64,000 nt of DNA from Bradyrhizobium diazoefficiens USDA 110 (GTDB lineage: Bacteria > Pseudomonadota > Alphaproteobacteria > Rhizobiales > Xanthobacteraceae), in contig NC_004463.1 of assembly GCF_000011365.1 (NCBI RefSeq), forward strand, positions 4,016,001 to 4,080,000, read 5' to 3'. The notes under the pieces are model-generated. The model was given only the letters and a program-made list of their open reading frames with translations. It was not told where the DNA came from and made no database searches. The position numbers and the translations under genes were made by a program. Below, in pieces: positions 9,209 to 17,546 of this stretch (its first letter is position 1; each line of letters begins with the position of its first letter).

Positions 9209-9963
9209 TCGGCCGGCGGCCGGCTCTTCTGTGCAAAATTGAGGCCGCCGACGACCTGCTGGGTCGGCAGGACTTCCATGAAGGCAACATTCATGCGTGC
9301 CGGGGACCCAACCGCGAACGCGATCGAATTGGCGATGTCCTCGGGCTGGAGAGCATCATAATCGTCAAAGAAGCGGCGCTTGGCTTCGGCCAGATCACCC
9401 AGCAGCCGTCCGAACACTTCCGTCTCGACCCGGGCCGGCGATATCTCGGTGACGCGAACCCTGGTCCCGTAGAGGTCGACGCGCAGTTGCTGCGACAGCG
9501 AGTGAATGCCAGCCTTCGTGGCGTGATACACGGTGTTTCCGCCACCGAACGCGTAGTGACCTGCGATCGAGGAGATGTTGACGACATGGCCGCGGTCGCG
9601 GCGCGCCATGCCCGGCACGATCAGCCGCGTCAGATGCAGGACCGCGCGCAAATTGACGTCGATGAGGGCGTCGACATCCTCTGCCGTCGTGTCCAGAATA
9701 TTGCCGCGGCGGGACTGGCCGGCGTTGTTGACCAGGACGTCGAACTCAGCCGACTTCGCCAATGCCGCAAGCGCATTGAGGTCGCTGATGTCCACGGCGC
9801 AGGGGCGGCAACCGGTCTCCGCAGATAAGGCGCTGAGGCGAGCGGCGTCGCGGGCCACAGCGTAGACCTCGAGCCCTTCTGCACTCAGGCGGCGAACCGT
9901 CGCAGCCCCTATTCCGGAGGATGCGCCCGTCACCAGGGCCGTCCGATAGTCCGAAAATCCCAT
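9205..9963 (-). CDS. SDR family oxidoreductase
   Basis: A 252-residue short-chain dehydrogenase/reductase. The cofactor motif TGASSGIG is at residues 13-20, NNAG follows near residue 90, and the active-site pair appears as YHATK. The start is ATG 9963, preceded by an AGAGGAG box; the longer frame to 10014 lacks a good ribosome site. It is the first gene of the minus-strand carboxylase-like operon, divergently transcribed from the LysR gene. Substrate unknown; it may oxidise or reduce a product of the carboxylase pathway. Confidence 0.9.
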   Translation of the reverse strand: MGFSDYRTALVTGASSGIGAATVRRLSAEGLEVYAVARDAARLSALSAETGCRPCAVDISDLNALAALAKSAEFDVLVNNAGQSRRGNILDTTAEDVDALIDVNLRAVLHLTRLIVPGMARRDRGHVVNISSIAGHYAFGGGNTVYHATKAGIHSLSQQLRVDLYGTRVRVTEISPARVETEVFGRLLGDLAEAKRRFFDDYDALQPEDIANSIAFAVGSPARMNVAFMEVLPTQQVVGGLNFAQKSRPPAE

Positions 9964-10091
9964 CCGCGAGGGCTCCTCTGCTACCGTCCAACCCGCTGGT
10001 GGCGTCGGCTGCAACGCGAGCGGCGGACGAGTTCAGCACTAGCTATAGGCCCCTCAGGTTCCCAGTGGTAAGAACAATTCCTTCTGATCCC

Positions 10092-10106
10092 ATAGCTTCA
10101 GCCTAT
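10092..10106 (+). promoter_or_regulatory. Candidate LysR-type operator (T-N11-A dyad)
   Basis: ATAG-N7-CTAT, a 15-bp dyad containing the T-N11-A spacing used by LysR-family regulators. It lies in the 186-base divergent region between the SDR start and the lysR start, 44 bases before the latter, where an autoregulatory site would be expected. The dyad is short, so chance occurrence is possible. Confidence 0.35.
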
Positions 10107-10149
10107 TGCTGCTGCATTTCTCCCTGCCTGGATATCCGGAGAGGCCGTA

Positions 10150-11136
10150 TTGGATACGAAACGTTTGGAGGCCTTCATCAAGGTCGTGGATCTCGGCAGC
10201 ATGACGAGCGCGGCGAAGGTGCTGAATGTTGCGCAGCCGGCACTGAGTCAGCACATTGCGAGCCTGGAGGCGGATTTCAAGTGCAAGCTGCTCGACCGCA
10301 GCGCCCGCGGGGTCAAGCCCACCGAGGCCGGACGAATCCTCTACCGCTATTCCAAGTCGATCCAGCGGCAGATTGAAGAAGCCAGGCGCACCATTCTGGA
10401 CAACAAGCCGGAGCTGACCGGCAACGTCACGATCGGTCTGGCCCCGCTCAGTTCGGCGGCGTTGCTGGCGACCCCATTGCTCACGCAGATCCGCGAACGC
10501 TATCCCGGCATCGTGCCGCACATTTATGACAGCTCCGGGGTCATGCTCAGCGAGATGATGCTGAAGGGGAGCATGGACATGGCTGTCCTTTACGGCGAGC
10601 GCCCGGTGACCGGCCTCGATTACAAGCCGCTGATGCGCGAATACTTCTATCTTGTCGCGCCCCGCGGCATGTATCCGGAGCAGATGCCGCCGGAGGAGGT
10701 CTCAGCGGCGGAGGTCGCACAATTCGACCTGCTTCTGCCATATCGGGAATCCTTCCTGCGACAGACCGTGGAGCGCGTCTGCGCCGAGGTGGGCCTCCGC
10801 CCGCGCATCGTCGCCGAGATCCACTCCCAGTCGACCCTGTCTTCGGCGATTGCAGCCGGAGTGGGGGCGGCTGTGCTGCCCATGTCGATCGCAAAGGAGT
10901 TGCCGAACCTCGACGAACTCTGCATTCGGCGGATCAACGCGCCGTCGGCCTCGCAACAGATGTCGCTATGCATTTCCGACAATGCCGCGTTGTCCGACGC
11001 CGCATTCGCCGTCTACAAGATCCTGCTCGAGATCATCGTCAAGACCTGGGGGCCGTTCGAGGCCCAGCTCGGCTCGGTTGCCATCGCCTCGGGTGGCCCA
11101 GCGTCGCCTCCGGATGAGCCGAAGGACGAGCCATAA
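10150..11136 (+). CDS. LysR family transcriptional regulator
   Basis: A 328-residue LysR regulator. The N-terminal winged HTH is clear (LEAFIKVVDLGSMTSAAKVLN, VAQPALSQHIASLE), followed by the linker helix and the periplasmic-binding-like effector domain. The start is TTG 10150 after GGAGAGG; no in-frame ATG occurs near. Architecture resembles NAC-type regulators. It is transcribed away from the SDR-BCCP-biotin carboxylase operon and probably controls that operon; this follows from layout alone. Confidence 0.92.
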   Translation: MDTKRLEAFIKVVDLGSMTSAAKVLNVAQPALSQHIASLEADFKCKLLDRSARGVKPTEAGRILYRYSKSIQRQIEEARRTILDNKPELTGNVTIGLAPLSSAALLATPLLTQIRERYPGIVPHIYDSSGVMLSEMMLKGSMDMAVLYGERPVTGLDYKPLMREYFYLVAPRGMYPEQMPPEEVSAAEVAQFDLLLPYRESFLRQTVERVCAEVGLRPRIVAEIHSQSTLSSAIAAGVGAAVLPMSIAKELPNLDELCIRRINAPSASQQMSLCISDNAALSDAAFAVYKILLEIIVKTWGPFEAQLGSVAIASGGPASPPDEPKDEP

Positions 11137-11170
11137 CGAAACACGATGCGGCAATCCTAAAATCTGAATT

Positions 11171-11190
11171 TTCCGCCCAAAGGCGGTTGG
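11171..11190 (+). terminator. Hairpin after the lysR gene
   Basis: CCGCC-CAAA-GGCGG stem-loop followed by TTGGTT, 35 bases after the lysR stop and before the strong AAGGAGG of the next gene. The stem is short and the T-tract interrupted, so it is a weak terminator candidate. Confidence 0.45.
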
Positions 11191-11232
11191 TTATGGAGGT
11201 GTAACGGAGATCGCGACCGCAAGGAGGTTACC

Positions 11233-11904
11233 ATGGTGCATGTAATCAGGACATTCGATCGGCCCGCCGCCGAGCTTGTCGAGCGCATCAAGAAGTTTCC
11301 TCCGTCCACCCTTCACGAAGCGCAGGGACGATCGGGTGCGCTGACCTTCCGCATCAAGCCGATCTATTCCGGGATGCGCGCTTGCGGACCGGCGTTGACG
11401 GTGAGCTGCCATCCCGGCGACAATATGATGTTGATCACGGCGATTTCGTTGGCAAAGCCGGGCGACGTGCTCGTGGTGAGCGCGGGCGAACATCCCGAGC
11501 AGGGCGGCTTCGGCGAGGTGCTGGCGACGGCCTGCGTCGCCAAGGGCATCGTCGGCCTGGTCACGGATGCGGGCGTTCGCGATGGCCTTGCCGTGCGCGA
11601 CACCGGCTTCAACGTCTTCTCCTACGGCCTGTGCATGAAGGGCACCGTCAAGGAGACCCTCGGCACTATCAATCAGCCGATCGTCATCGGCGGGATCGCC
11701 GTCCGCCCCGGCGACATCGTGAGCGCCGATGACGATGGCGTCGTCATCGTGCCGAAGGAGAACATCGCCGACGTCTGCGTCAAGTCGGCGGCGCGCGAGG
11801 ACAAGGAAGCCGACGTGATGAAAGCGCTGAAGGCCGGCGGGAACATCCTCGAGCTGTCCGGCATCGGCAAGGTGCTGGAATCCAAGGGCTGCACCTTCGC
11901 CTGA
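11233..11904 (+). CDS. RraA family protein, 4-hydroxy-4-methyl-2-oxoglutarate aldolase-like
   Basis: A 223-residue protein of the RraA/HMG-aldolase family. Diagnostic segments are the STLHEAQGRSG start, GDVLVVSAGEHPEQGGFGEVLATACVA and GLVTDAGVRDGLAV, which contain the G...R.D pyruvate- and metal-binding residues. Members cleave 4-hydroxy-4-methyl-2-oxoglutarate or decarboxylate oxaloacetate; in catabolic contexts the aldolase role is more likely than RNase E inhibition. The start is firmly set by AAGGAGG seven bases upstream. The next gene is a beta-propeller protein 39 bases downstream. Confidence 0.85.
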   Translation: MVHVIRTFDRPAAELVERIKKFPPSTLHEAQGRSGALTFRIKPIYSGMRACGPALTVSCHPGDNMMLITAISLAKPGDVLVVSAGEHPEQGGFGEVLATACVAKGIVGLVTDAGVRDGLAVRDTGFNVFSYGLCMKGTVKETLGTINQPIVIGGIAVRPGDIVSADDDGVVIVPKENIADVCVKSAAREDKEADVMKALKAGGNILELSGIGKVLESKGCTFA

Positions 11905-11943
11905 GCGATCAGGCGACGCAGGCGCGTAACAACAGGAAAACGA

Positions 11944-12931
11944 GTGTCAGCCATTCTCGGCTCGGGCGAGCACCGCTACCGCGTCGTCGACAATTGGGCG
12001 AAACTGCCGGATGGCTGGCAGCTCACCGACGTCGCTTCCGTCGCGGTCGACAGCCGCGACCGCATCTACGTCTTCAACCGCGGCGCCCATCCGATGGTGG
12101 TGCTCGACCGCGACGGAAATTTCCTGCGCAGCTGGGGTGAGGGGCTGTTCTCCCGCGCGCACGCCCTGCACATCGACGCCGACGACAACCTCTATTGCAC
12201 CGATGACGGCGACCACACCGTGCGAAAGTGCACCACTGACGGCAAGGTGCTACTGACGATCGGTGTTCCCGAAAAGCCCGCGCCGTTCATGAGCGGCGAG
12301 CCGTTCCATCGCTGCACCCACACCGCGCTGTCCCCTAAGGGAGAGATCTACGTCTCCGACGGCTACGGCAATGCCCGCATCCACAAATTCACGCCGGACG
12401 GCAGACTGAATCAAGAGCTGGGGCGCGCCCGGCACCGATCCCGGCCAGTTCAACATCGTGCATAATATCGTCACCGACGCCGATGGTTGGGTCTATGTCG
12501 CCGACCGCGAGAACCATCGCGTGCAGGTGTTCGACGGCAACGGTAAATACGAGGCGCAGTGGAACAATCTGCACCGGCCGTGCGCGCTGTGCTGTTGCGG
12601 TGGCGGCAAGAGCCCGACCTTCGTGATCGGCGAGCTCGGCCCTGCCATGCCGGTCAACCGCAAGGTACCCAATCTCGGCCCGCGGTTGTCGATCGTGGAC
12701 GCCAAGGGCAAGCGTATCGCGCGCCTCGGCGGCGAGGATGGCCCCGGTCTTGCGAGCGGCAAATTCCTCGCGCCGCATGGCATTGCGCTGGATTCCAAAG
12801 GCGACATGTATGTCGGCGAGGTCGGCGTGACCGACTGGAAGACTAATTTTCCTGACGAGGACATGCCGACCGTGGTTCGCACCACGCGCTGCTTGCAGAA
12901 GCTGCAGCGCGTGGCGGAGGTGCCTCGCTAG
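11944..12931 (+). pseudogene. NHL-type beta-propeller protein (PAL-like), single-base frameshift
   Basis: Two overlapping frames together encode one six-bladed propeller of the NHL/peptidyl-alpha-hydroxyglycine lyase-like group. Frame one (11944-12465, GTG start) carries blades such as IYVFNRGAHPMVVLDRDGNFL and IYVSDGYGNARIHKFTPDG; frame two continues from SWGAPGTDPGQFNIVHNIV through VYVADRENHRVQVFD and a Cys cluster (ALCCCGGG) to 12931. Removing one A at 12409/12410 restores LIKSWGAPG across the junction. It is either a real inactivating insertion or a base-call error; I cannot tell which. It lies directly downstream of the RraA-like gene. Confidence 0.8.
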
Positions 12932-13018
12932 AGGGCGATCTGGCTAGCCGATCATCGCTGGGGAAGGTTCGATTGGAGGCAGACGGCCGACGCATAAAGT
13001 GCGGCATAAGAACGCGAA

Positions 13019-13046
13019 TTATACTCACATCGCTCGATGAGTATAA
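13019..13046. repeat. Perfect 9-bp inverted repeat
   Basis: TTATACTCA and TGAGTATAA arms separated by 10 bases, unusually AT-rich for this DNA. It could be an operator or a recombination-site relic; no gene start is adjacent. Confidence 0.6.
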
Positions 13047-13321
13047 CCGAGCCGATCTCGTCAACCGGTATGCCAGGAAGATCCAGGATGCACGTTATGC
13101 GAGCGTCGCGTGCAATTTCGCATGTGTGTGCAAGGCCGTGTGCACCGAGACTCCGAAAGCCGATTTCCGCTTCCATTTTGTGCATATCGTCCTACAAGAA
13201 CCGATCGGCGACAGCTTGATCAAAGCAGATTTTTCAATCGGTCCAATCACGCTTAGGATCGGTCGAAGTCAAAATATATCAATGAAATGAATGAATTAGA
13301 TCGAAAATTCGCCACGGCCCC

Positions 13322-13400
13322 CATGATGGATTGGAGCGAGAGTTCAAGTTTTTCAATCGGTTAGAGCGCGGCGTGTGCACCGAGAGATCAAGAAAAATCT
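13322..13400 (+). repeat. Dispersed repeat, copy A
   Basis: One of four related elements. It shares CATGATGGATTGGAGCGAGA at its start, the TTAGA-GGCGGCGTGTGCAC core and ends AGATCAAGAAAAATCT. It lacks 11 bases of the core, so it has one GTGTGCAC unit where copies B to D carry two NTGTGCAC-type units in tandem; deletion of one 11-bp tandem unit explains this. Confidence 0.85.
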
Positions 13401-13517
13401 TACGACATCTAACCTGAGCAAGCGTGCTGAAGTGCGGGCGCAGGGCGCCCCTTTCTGGCGCCGCATTCGCGCAGCAGAACTTGCAGCTTAATAGATCAAT
13501 GATGCGGAAACCTGGGA

Positions 13518-13565
13518 TTGGAGCGGCTGACTCTTAATCAGCGGGTCCCAGGTTCGAGCCCACCA
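13518..13565 (+). tRNA. Truncated tRNA-Lys(CTT) remnant
   Basis: A perfect 5-bp anticodon stem GCTGA/TCAGC (13526-13530, 13538-13542) closes the loop CTCTTAA, giving anticodon CTT for lysine. It is followed by variable bases and the T-loop sequence GGTTCGAGCCC. The D-arm is reduced to fragments and the sequence jumps from GAGCCC straight to ACCA, so the 3' T-stem and acceptor strand are missing. The 5' acceptor strand is not found. It cannot fold as a functional tRNA and looks like a deletion scar or attachment-site relic. Confidence 0.65.
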
Positions 13566-13587
13566 AATCAATAGCTTGGCGAGCAAA

Positions 13588-13617
13588 ACCGTTTGAGCAG
13601 CTGATTTTTCAAACGGT
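13588..13617 (+). terminator. Terminator-like hairpin
   Basis: ACCGTTTGA/TCAAACGGT, a perfect 9-bp stem followed by CTTTCTT. It lies just downstream of the tRNA-Lys remnant and may be the old tRNA terminator. Confidence 0.5.
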
Positions 13618-13682
13618 CTTTCTTGCGGACAACGCACTGCCGAGCAGGCGGGGACGACGTTGACCGGGCAAATGTCGCCTGG

Positions 13683-14645
13683 CTACATCCGATCGCCGTT
13701 CTCGACGTGGAAAGCCCTCAGCATCGCAAGACAGGTGCTCGTTGCAGCGCCCACTTCCAACGCGTTGGATACGGCGGCCGACAGTGCTTGCACGTTTGCG
13801 ATCGTCACGGTGATGAAACCGGGCTTGGCAACCAGACCCGCTGCGACGGCCTCCGCGATAGCATGCTCGTTCGATGCATAGGAAAGGAGCTTAGAGTTCT
13901 GGTCGGCGGCAAGCTGGGCCGCATCAATGAGATGCTGTCCAGGCGCGCGCGCGTCGCCATCGGCCGGAAGGACCGCAAGCAGGTTCATCGCTTGCGACAA
14001 GCGTTCGAGAATGAAATAGCCGCCCTTGGCATCCGCGAGCACCTCGACGGGATGCGGCCGCTCGAGAAACTGTCCACTGAACTCACCGATATCCGGGTAG
14101 GTGAATCGTAGACCGCGTTGTGCGCGACGGTTCACGCGACGAAACAGCTCTTCGATGAGACTGCTCGTCAGGACGCAAGGTTTCAATTCGCCCGGCAATC
14201 CGTCATTCCAGCCAGCGGGCGTGGACACATAGGCGGTGGTTGCCGCCATCGCGCCTGCGCGCAGGAGCTGAAGGCCGCTCGACTTATTCTGCGGCATGAA
14301 GCCGAGCGCGACGGCGCCGCCGCGCTCGGCAATCCGCCGCATCGCTTCCGATATCACGTGCATGTAGGCGCCGCGGGCGGACTTGACCGGAAGCGACCAC
14401 GCCGCCGTCAGGATTCCGGCCAGCAGAGTTCCGCCGTCGGGCGTGATCATTCGCCGATAGGAGATGCCCGTTCCAGCAATCGCAGCACCGTTCACCTCGG
14501 CGACGACGATATCGGCCGGTTCGGACAAGGATGACCGCGCAAAACACCACCGCCAGCGGCGCCCGTCGCCCCAATCGCCGAACGATCGGTTCAGGGCGGC
14601 GAGATGCTCGGCTTCAAAGCCTGCGGGGTTGATGCTGACCTTCAC
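13683..14645 (-). CDS. GNAT-type acetyltransferase-like protein
   Basis: A 320-residue protein with a GNAT-like N-terminal half: VAEVNGAAIAGTGISYRRM and a later block ALGFMPQNKSSGLQLLRAGA resembling the acetyl-CoA loop and helix region. The C-terminal 120 residues are not recognised. It overlaps the stop of the polysaccharide deacetylase by four bases and is the last gene of the minus-strand glycosylation operon, so it may acylate a glycan or an amino sugar freed by the deacetylase. The function is inferred from context. Confidence 0.7.
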   Translation of the reverse strand: MKVSINPAGFEAEHLAALNRSFGDWGDGRRWRWCFARSSLSEPADIVVAEVNGAAIAGTGISYRRMITPDGGTLLAGILTAAWSLPVKSARGAYMHVISEAMRRIAERGGAVALGFMPQNKSSGLQLLRAGAMAATTAYVSTPAGWNDGLPGELKPCVLTSSLIEELFRRVNRRAQRGLRFTYPDIGEFSGQFLERPHPVEVLADAKGGYFILERLSQAMNLLAVLPADGDARAPGQHLIDAAQLAADQNSKLLSYASNEHAIAEAVAAGLVAKPGFITVTIANVQALSAAVSNALEVGAATSTCLAMLRAFHVENGDRM

Positions 14646-15694
14646 AGATCATTCGCCTTGCCAATGGATGCCTGCGGCAGCGCCGCAACGCAGCGCGCGG
14701 CAATCTCGCCCATGCTGGTCCACCAGAGGTCCTCGCCGACTGTCTCCAGGTAATCAAACACCGCATGCAGGTGATCGCAATATTCATCGCCGAGCCCATC
14801 CAGCGCAACATAGGATCCGGCCCTCTTGATGACATGCGCCTTGATCGCAAGCAGACCACCGTGATCGATAATTGACCTTGCCCGGTCGATGGTCGACGTC
14901 GCCTGATAGTTGGTCGTGAAGTTCAACAATCCACCGGATATCCATTGTGGCGCGATCAGTGACGTACCGGTGAGCCCGCTCATACCGCTCCGCGCTTCAC
15001 GATGCACGGCGCTCACGAGGTCGCGCGAGGAGCCGACGAAGGTCAGGCCGGCGTCCCGCATTGCCCTCGCAAGTCCATGGCTCAGGTACCAGCCGGGCGG
15101 CGACATTCCCGGCACGAACGCCAGGTTGGCGGCGTGAAAGATTTGGAAGATCCCCGCCAGACTGCGCCGGCATTCCTCCTCGCTCGCATCCAGGTATTCG
15201 AGATGCGTGGGGTGGCGTCCGCGGTTGTGCGTGAGGCCGTGCAGCCCGATTTCAACCCTTGGCAGGTTCTTGAGGAATTCGATGAAGCGCGGAAACCTGT
15301 CGATGCGCATCGTGCCTTCGGGCAACGTATTCCATTCGCACCAAAGACGCCGCACACCGGGAATGTGCATCAGCAGCGGGTGCGAAACGGATGGGTGTTT
15401 TGCGCGCCAATCGGCCGTCACGAACAGAGTAGCGCGCAGCTTCGAATGAGCGGTCAGCAGGCGGATCAGAAAACGAAGCTGCCCATGGTCGAGGTCGCCG
15501 CCAGCCTCATAACTGTCGCGAGAGGTACCGGGATGGACGTCGTCGATGGTGAACACGACGGCAGCCTTCTTGCCCGGCGGAAGCCAATCGGGAGGGATAC
15601 CAGCCAACCCGCGTGCCGGCAGCCGTGCAAACGAAGTGCTCTCGCTTCTGTCGGGCGCGAAGGGGGGTAGGGAGGCCGGACGCACGGAAGTCAC
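14642..15694 (-). CDS. Polysaccharide deacetylase family protein
   Basis: About 350 residues with a NodB-homology-like fold. VFTIDDVHPG supplies the Asp-Asp of motif 1 and GLHGLTHNRGRH the His-x3-His of motif 2, the metal ligands of carbohydrate esterase family 4. It should remove N-acetyl groups from a surface glycan. I place the start at GTG 15694, after GAGTGAGG and just past the glycosyltransferase stop; an open frame runs to 15802 but overlaps that gene, and GTG 15685 is another option. No clear signal peptide, so action may be cytoplasmic or on a lipid-linked precursor. Confidence 0.8.
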   Translation of the reverse strand: MTSVRPASLPPFAPDRSESTSFARLPARGLAGIPPDWLPPGKKAAVVFTIDDVHPGTSRDSYEAGGDLDHGQLRFLIRLLTAHSKLRATLFVTADWRAKHPSVSHPLLMHIPGVRRLWCEWNTLPEGTMRIDRFPRFIEFLKNLPRVEIGLHGLTHNRGRHPTHLEYLDASEEECRRSLAGIFQIFHAANLAFVPGMSPPGWYLSHGLARAMRDAGLTFVGSSRDLVSAVHREARSGMSGLTGTSLIAPQWISGGLLNFTTNYQATSTIDRARSIIDHGGLLAIKAHVIKRAGSYVALDGLGDEYCDHLHAVFDYLETVGEDLWWTSMGEIAARCVAALPQASIGKANDL

Positions 15695-15704
15695 GGCATC
15701 AACC

Positions 15705-17546
15705 TCACTCGGCACTGTCGCAAACGGGCGGCTCAATCGGTGTCTGCTGCAGCGCCGCTTGTCCGGGTCCATTCGGCTGCAACCCGCGCCGCAGTTCCGC
15801 AAGCTTCCGCATCAAGCCCCAACCGGGGGAATGTTTGCCGAGCCAGGACACCGTCTGCTGGCGATACATGCGCAAATACATCGGCGCTTCGACCCATCGA
15901 CGCGACGCGTGCAGGCCAGCGGTGACAAGTTGACCTCTGAGAGTCGAAAGATGACTTCTGACCCATGAGGTCAGCCGTTGCCGGTACATTCGCAGATGCA
16001 TCGGCAATTCGATGTGCCAGCGCGCAAGGTGCAAGCCAGCGGTCACGCGACGATTGGCCCATCGGATTCGCAGCGGCAGCAACGTCCCGGGAGGAGGCCC
16101 GTACGGAAGCTGGTTCGCGATTGACCGCCAATACGTATCGAAGCTGAAGGTCGTATCGAGAATGCTCTTCAGGCGGTTGCGATGCGTCGGCCAGTGCGAG
16201 GTCATGTAAAAATCCCTGTGCGCGACGCGTAGTACGAACCAGGCAAGGATCGGGACGCCGATCGCACAGCGTGCAAGGCTCACCAGCGGATTGTAGAAGC
16301 GACGGCGTAGGACCGATCGTTCCGACCGGTACAATTGATCGAGATCGGCGCATGTGCGCGCCAGGCTGAAGCGCTCCCGGGCAAGAAGGCCACCGTTCGC
16401 GGCAAGCGCGCGAGCGCGCGGCCGGTCACACAGCATGTCGTTGATACCGCGCGCCAGGTCCGCAGGGTCGGAGGGACGCACGAGAATGCCCGTCTCGCCG
16501 TCGATCACGCAATCGACCATGCCGCAGACCGCAGTTGCAACTGTCGGGCATTCTACCATGAGGGATTCGATCACCCCGCCCACGTTCTCATAGAGTGAGG
16601 CCTGAACCGCCACATCGGCGCCGCGAAGGATTCCGGCCGTGTCGCGACGAAAGCCGGTAAAGATGATGCTCTCGGAAAGACCGAGATCCTGCACCAGGTG
16701 CCGCACCTCCTCCATGTAGGCGGTCCCAGGCTCCCCCCAGCCATTGCCCACGAGCACGACCTTGGTTTCCGGATGCTTGGCAAGAATAGCCGGCGTGGCC
16801 CGAACGAGGTCGACAAAACCCTTCGGGTTCTTTCCGCGTAGGACGGCGGGCACCCAGTCGTTATCCGACATTTTCGCATAGAAATAGGCGACCTTCACGA
16901 CGATCTTGGTCGACGATGGCCAGCCATACTCCGCCCGCAGGTCGACGGCCGGGGTTTTGTCCGGATCGTACTGATCGTTGTCCGCGCCGTAGTAGATCAC
17001 CGCGCGGCGCGCCGAGGCGACACCGAGACGGGCGAGGATGTCGTCGGTGTACTTGCATGATGCGATGAGACGCGTCTCCGTCCACCACGTCAATCGGTCC
17101 ATCCAGAACGTCCGGGGCACTTCGAGATGGAAAGGCGAGGCATACATCGCAAGCCGCACCGGGACGTCGGCAAACCAGGCCGCGAACCGCGTCGCAATCA
17201 TCGCAAACAGCAGATGCGACTGCACGACATCGAAGCGTTCCCGGCGCAGCCACCATGCAAGCCGCCAGACCGCCGCCGGCAGCCGCAGAACCGAAGCGAC
17301 GCTATCATAGGCGCCGAAGCCCTCCTCGGCGTGAACCCGGATACCGGCTTCCTTCAGCATGTCGATCAAGGAGCCGTTCGAACCGCCCACGACCGCCGTG
17401 ACATCATGTCCATAACGGTCTCGCAGCCACGACAACTGCTCCACGGCCCAGCGAGCGCCGTTGGTCGCCGAGACGAGGTGACAGACTCTCAACGACCCGA
17501 CCTTGTCTCCACCGCCAGATGCGCGATTGATTGTTCGCATGGTCAT
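15705..17546 (-). CDS. GT4-family glycosyltransferase with a repeat-containing C-terminal extension
   Basis: A 613-residue protein. Residues about 20-380 form a GT-B glycosyltransferase (LRVCHLVSATNGARWAVEQ, donor-binding EX7E-type region in VAVQASLYENVGGVIESLMVECP). The C-terminal ~200 residues are basic and hold two similar ~33-residue blocks, VTAGLHLARWHIELPMHLRMY and VTAGLHASRRWVEAPMYLRMY, each continuing into RQ-x3-SW. Start ATG 17546 overlaps the upstream glycosyltransferase stop (ATGA); the frame open to 17942 is overrun. The two adjacent GT4 enzymes share the layout and are paralogues. Confidence 0.88.
   Translation of the reverse strand: MTMRTINRASGGGDKVGSLRVCHLVSATNGARWAVEQLSWLRDRYGHDVTAVVGGSNGSLIDMLKEAGIRVHAEEGFGAYDSVASVLRLPAAVWRLAWWLRRERFDVVQSHLLFAMIATRFAAWFADVPVRLAMYASPFHLEVPRTFWMDRLTWWTETRLIASCKYTDDILARLGVASARRAVIYYGADNDQYDPDKTPAVDLRAEYGWPSSTKIVVKVAYFYAKMSDNDWVPAVLRGKNPKGFVDLVRATPAILAKHPETKVVLVGNGWGEPGTAYMEEVRHLVQDLGLSESIIFTGFRRDTAGILRGADVAVQASLYENVGGVIESLMVECPTVATAVCGMVDCVIDGETGILVRPSDPADLARGINDMLCDRPRARALAANGGLLARERFSLARTCADLDQLYRSERSVLRRRFYNPLVSLARCAIGVPILAWFVLRVAHRDFYMTSHWPTHRNRLKSILDTTFSFDTYWRSIANQLPYGPPPGTLLPLRIRWANRRVTAGLHLARWHIELPMHLRMYRQRLTSWVRSHLSTLRGQLVTAGLHASRRWVEAPMYLRMYRQQTVSWLGKHSPGWGLMRKLAELRRGLQPNGPGQAALQQTPIEPPVCDSAE

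Larger units (their letters stand above)
12932..13682. other. Degenerate intergenic zone between modules 1 and 2
   Basis: 751 bases without a supportable gene. Short open frames on both strands (for example 12973-13290 plus and 12952-13185 minus) overlap each other and show no recognisable family. The zone holds a perfect 9-bp inverted repeat (13019-13046), repeat copy A (13322-13400), a damaged tRNA-Lys(CTT) (13518-13565) and a terminator-like hairpin (13588-13617). This is what a recombination scar beside a tRNA would leave. Confidence 0.7.

Noticed and set aside
12973..13290. 105-codon plus-strand frame in the intergenic zone
   Set aside because: No ribosome site, no recognisable family, overlaps an equally open minus-strand frame.
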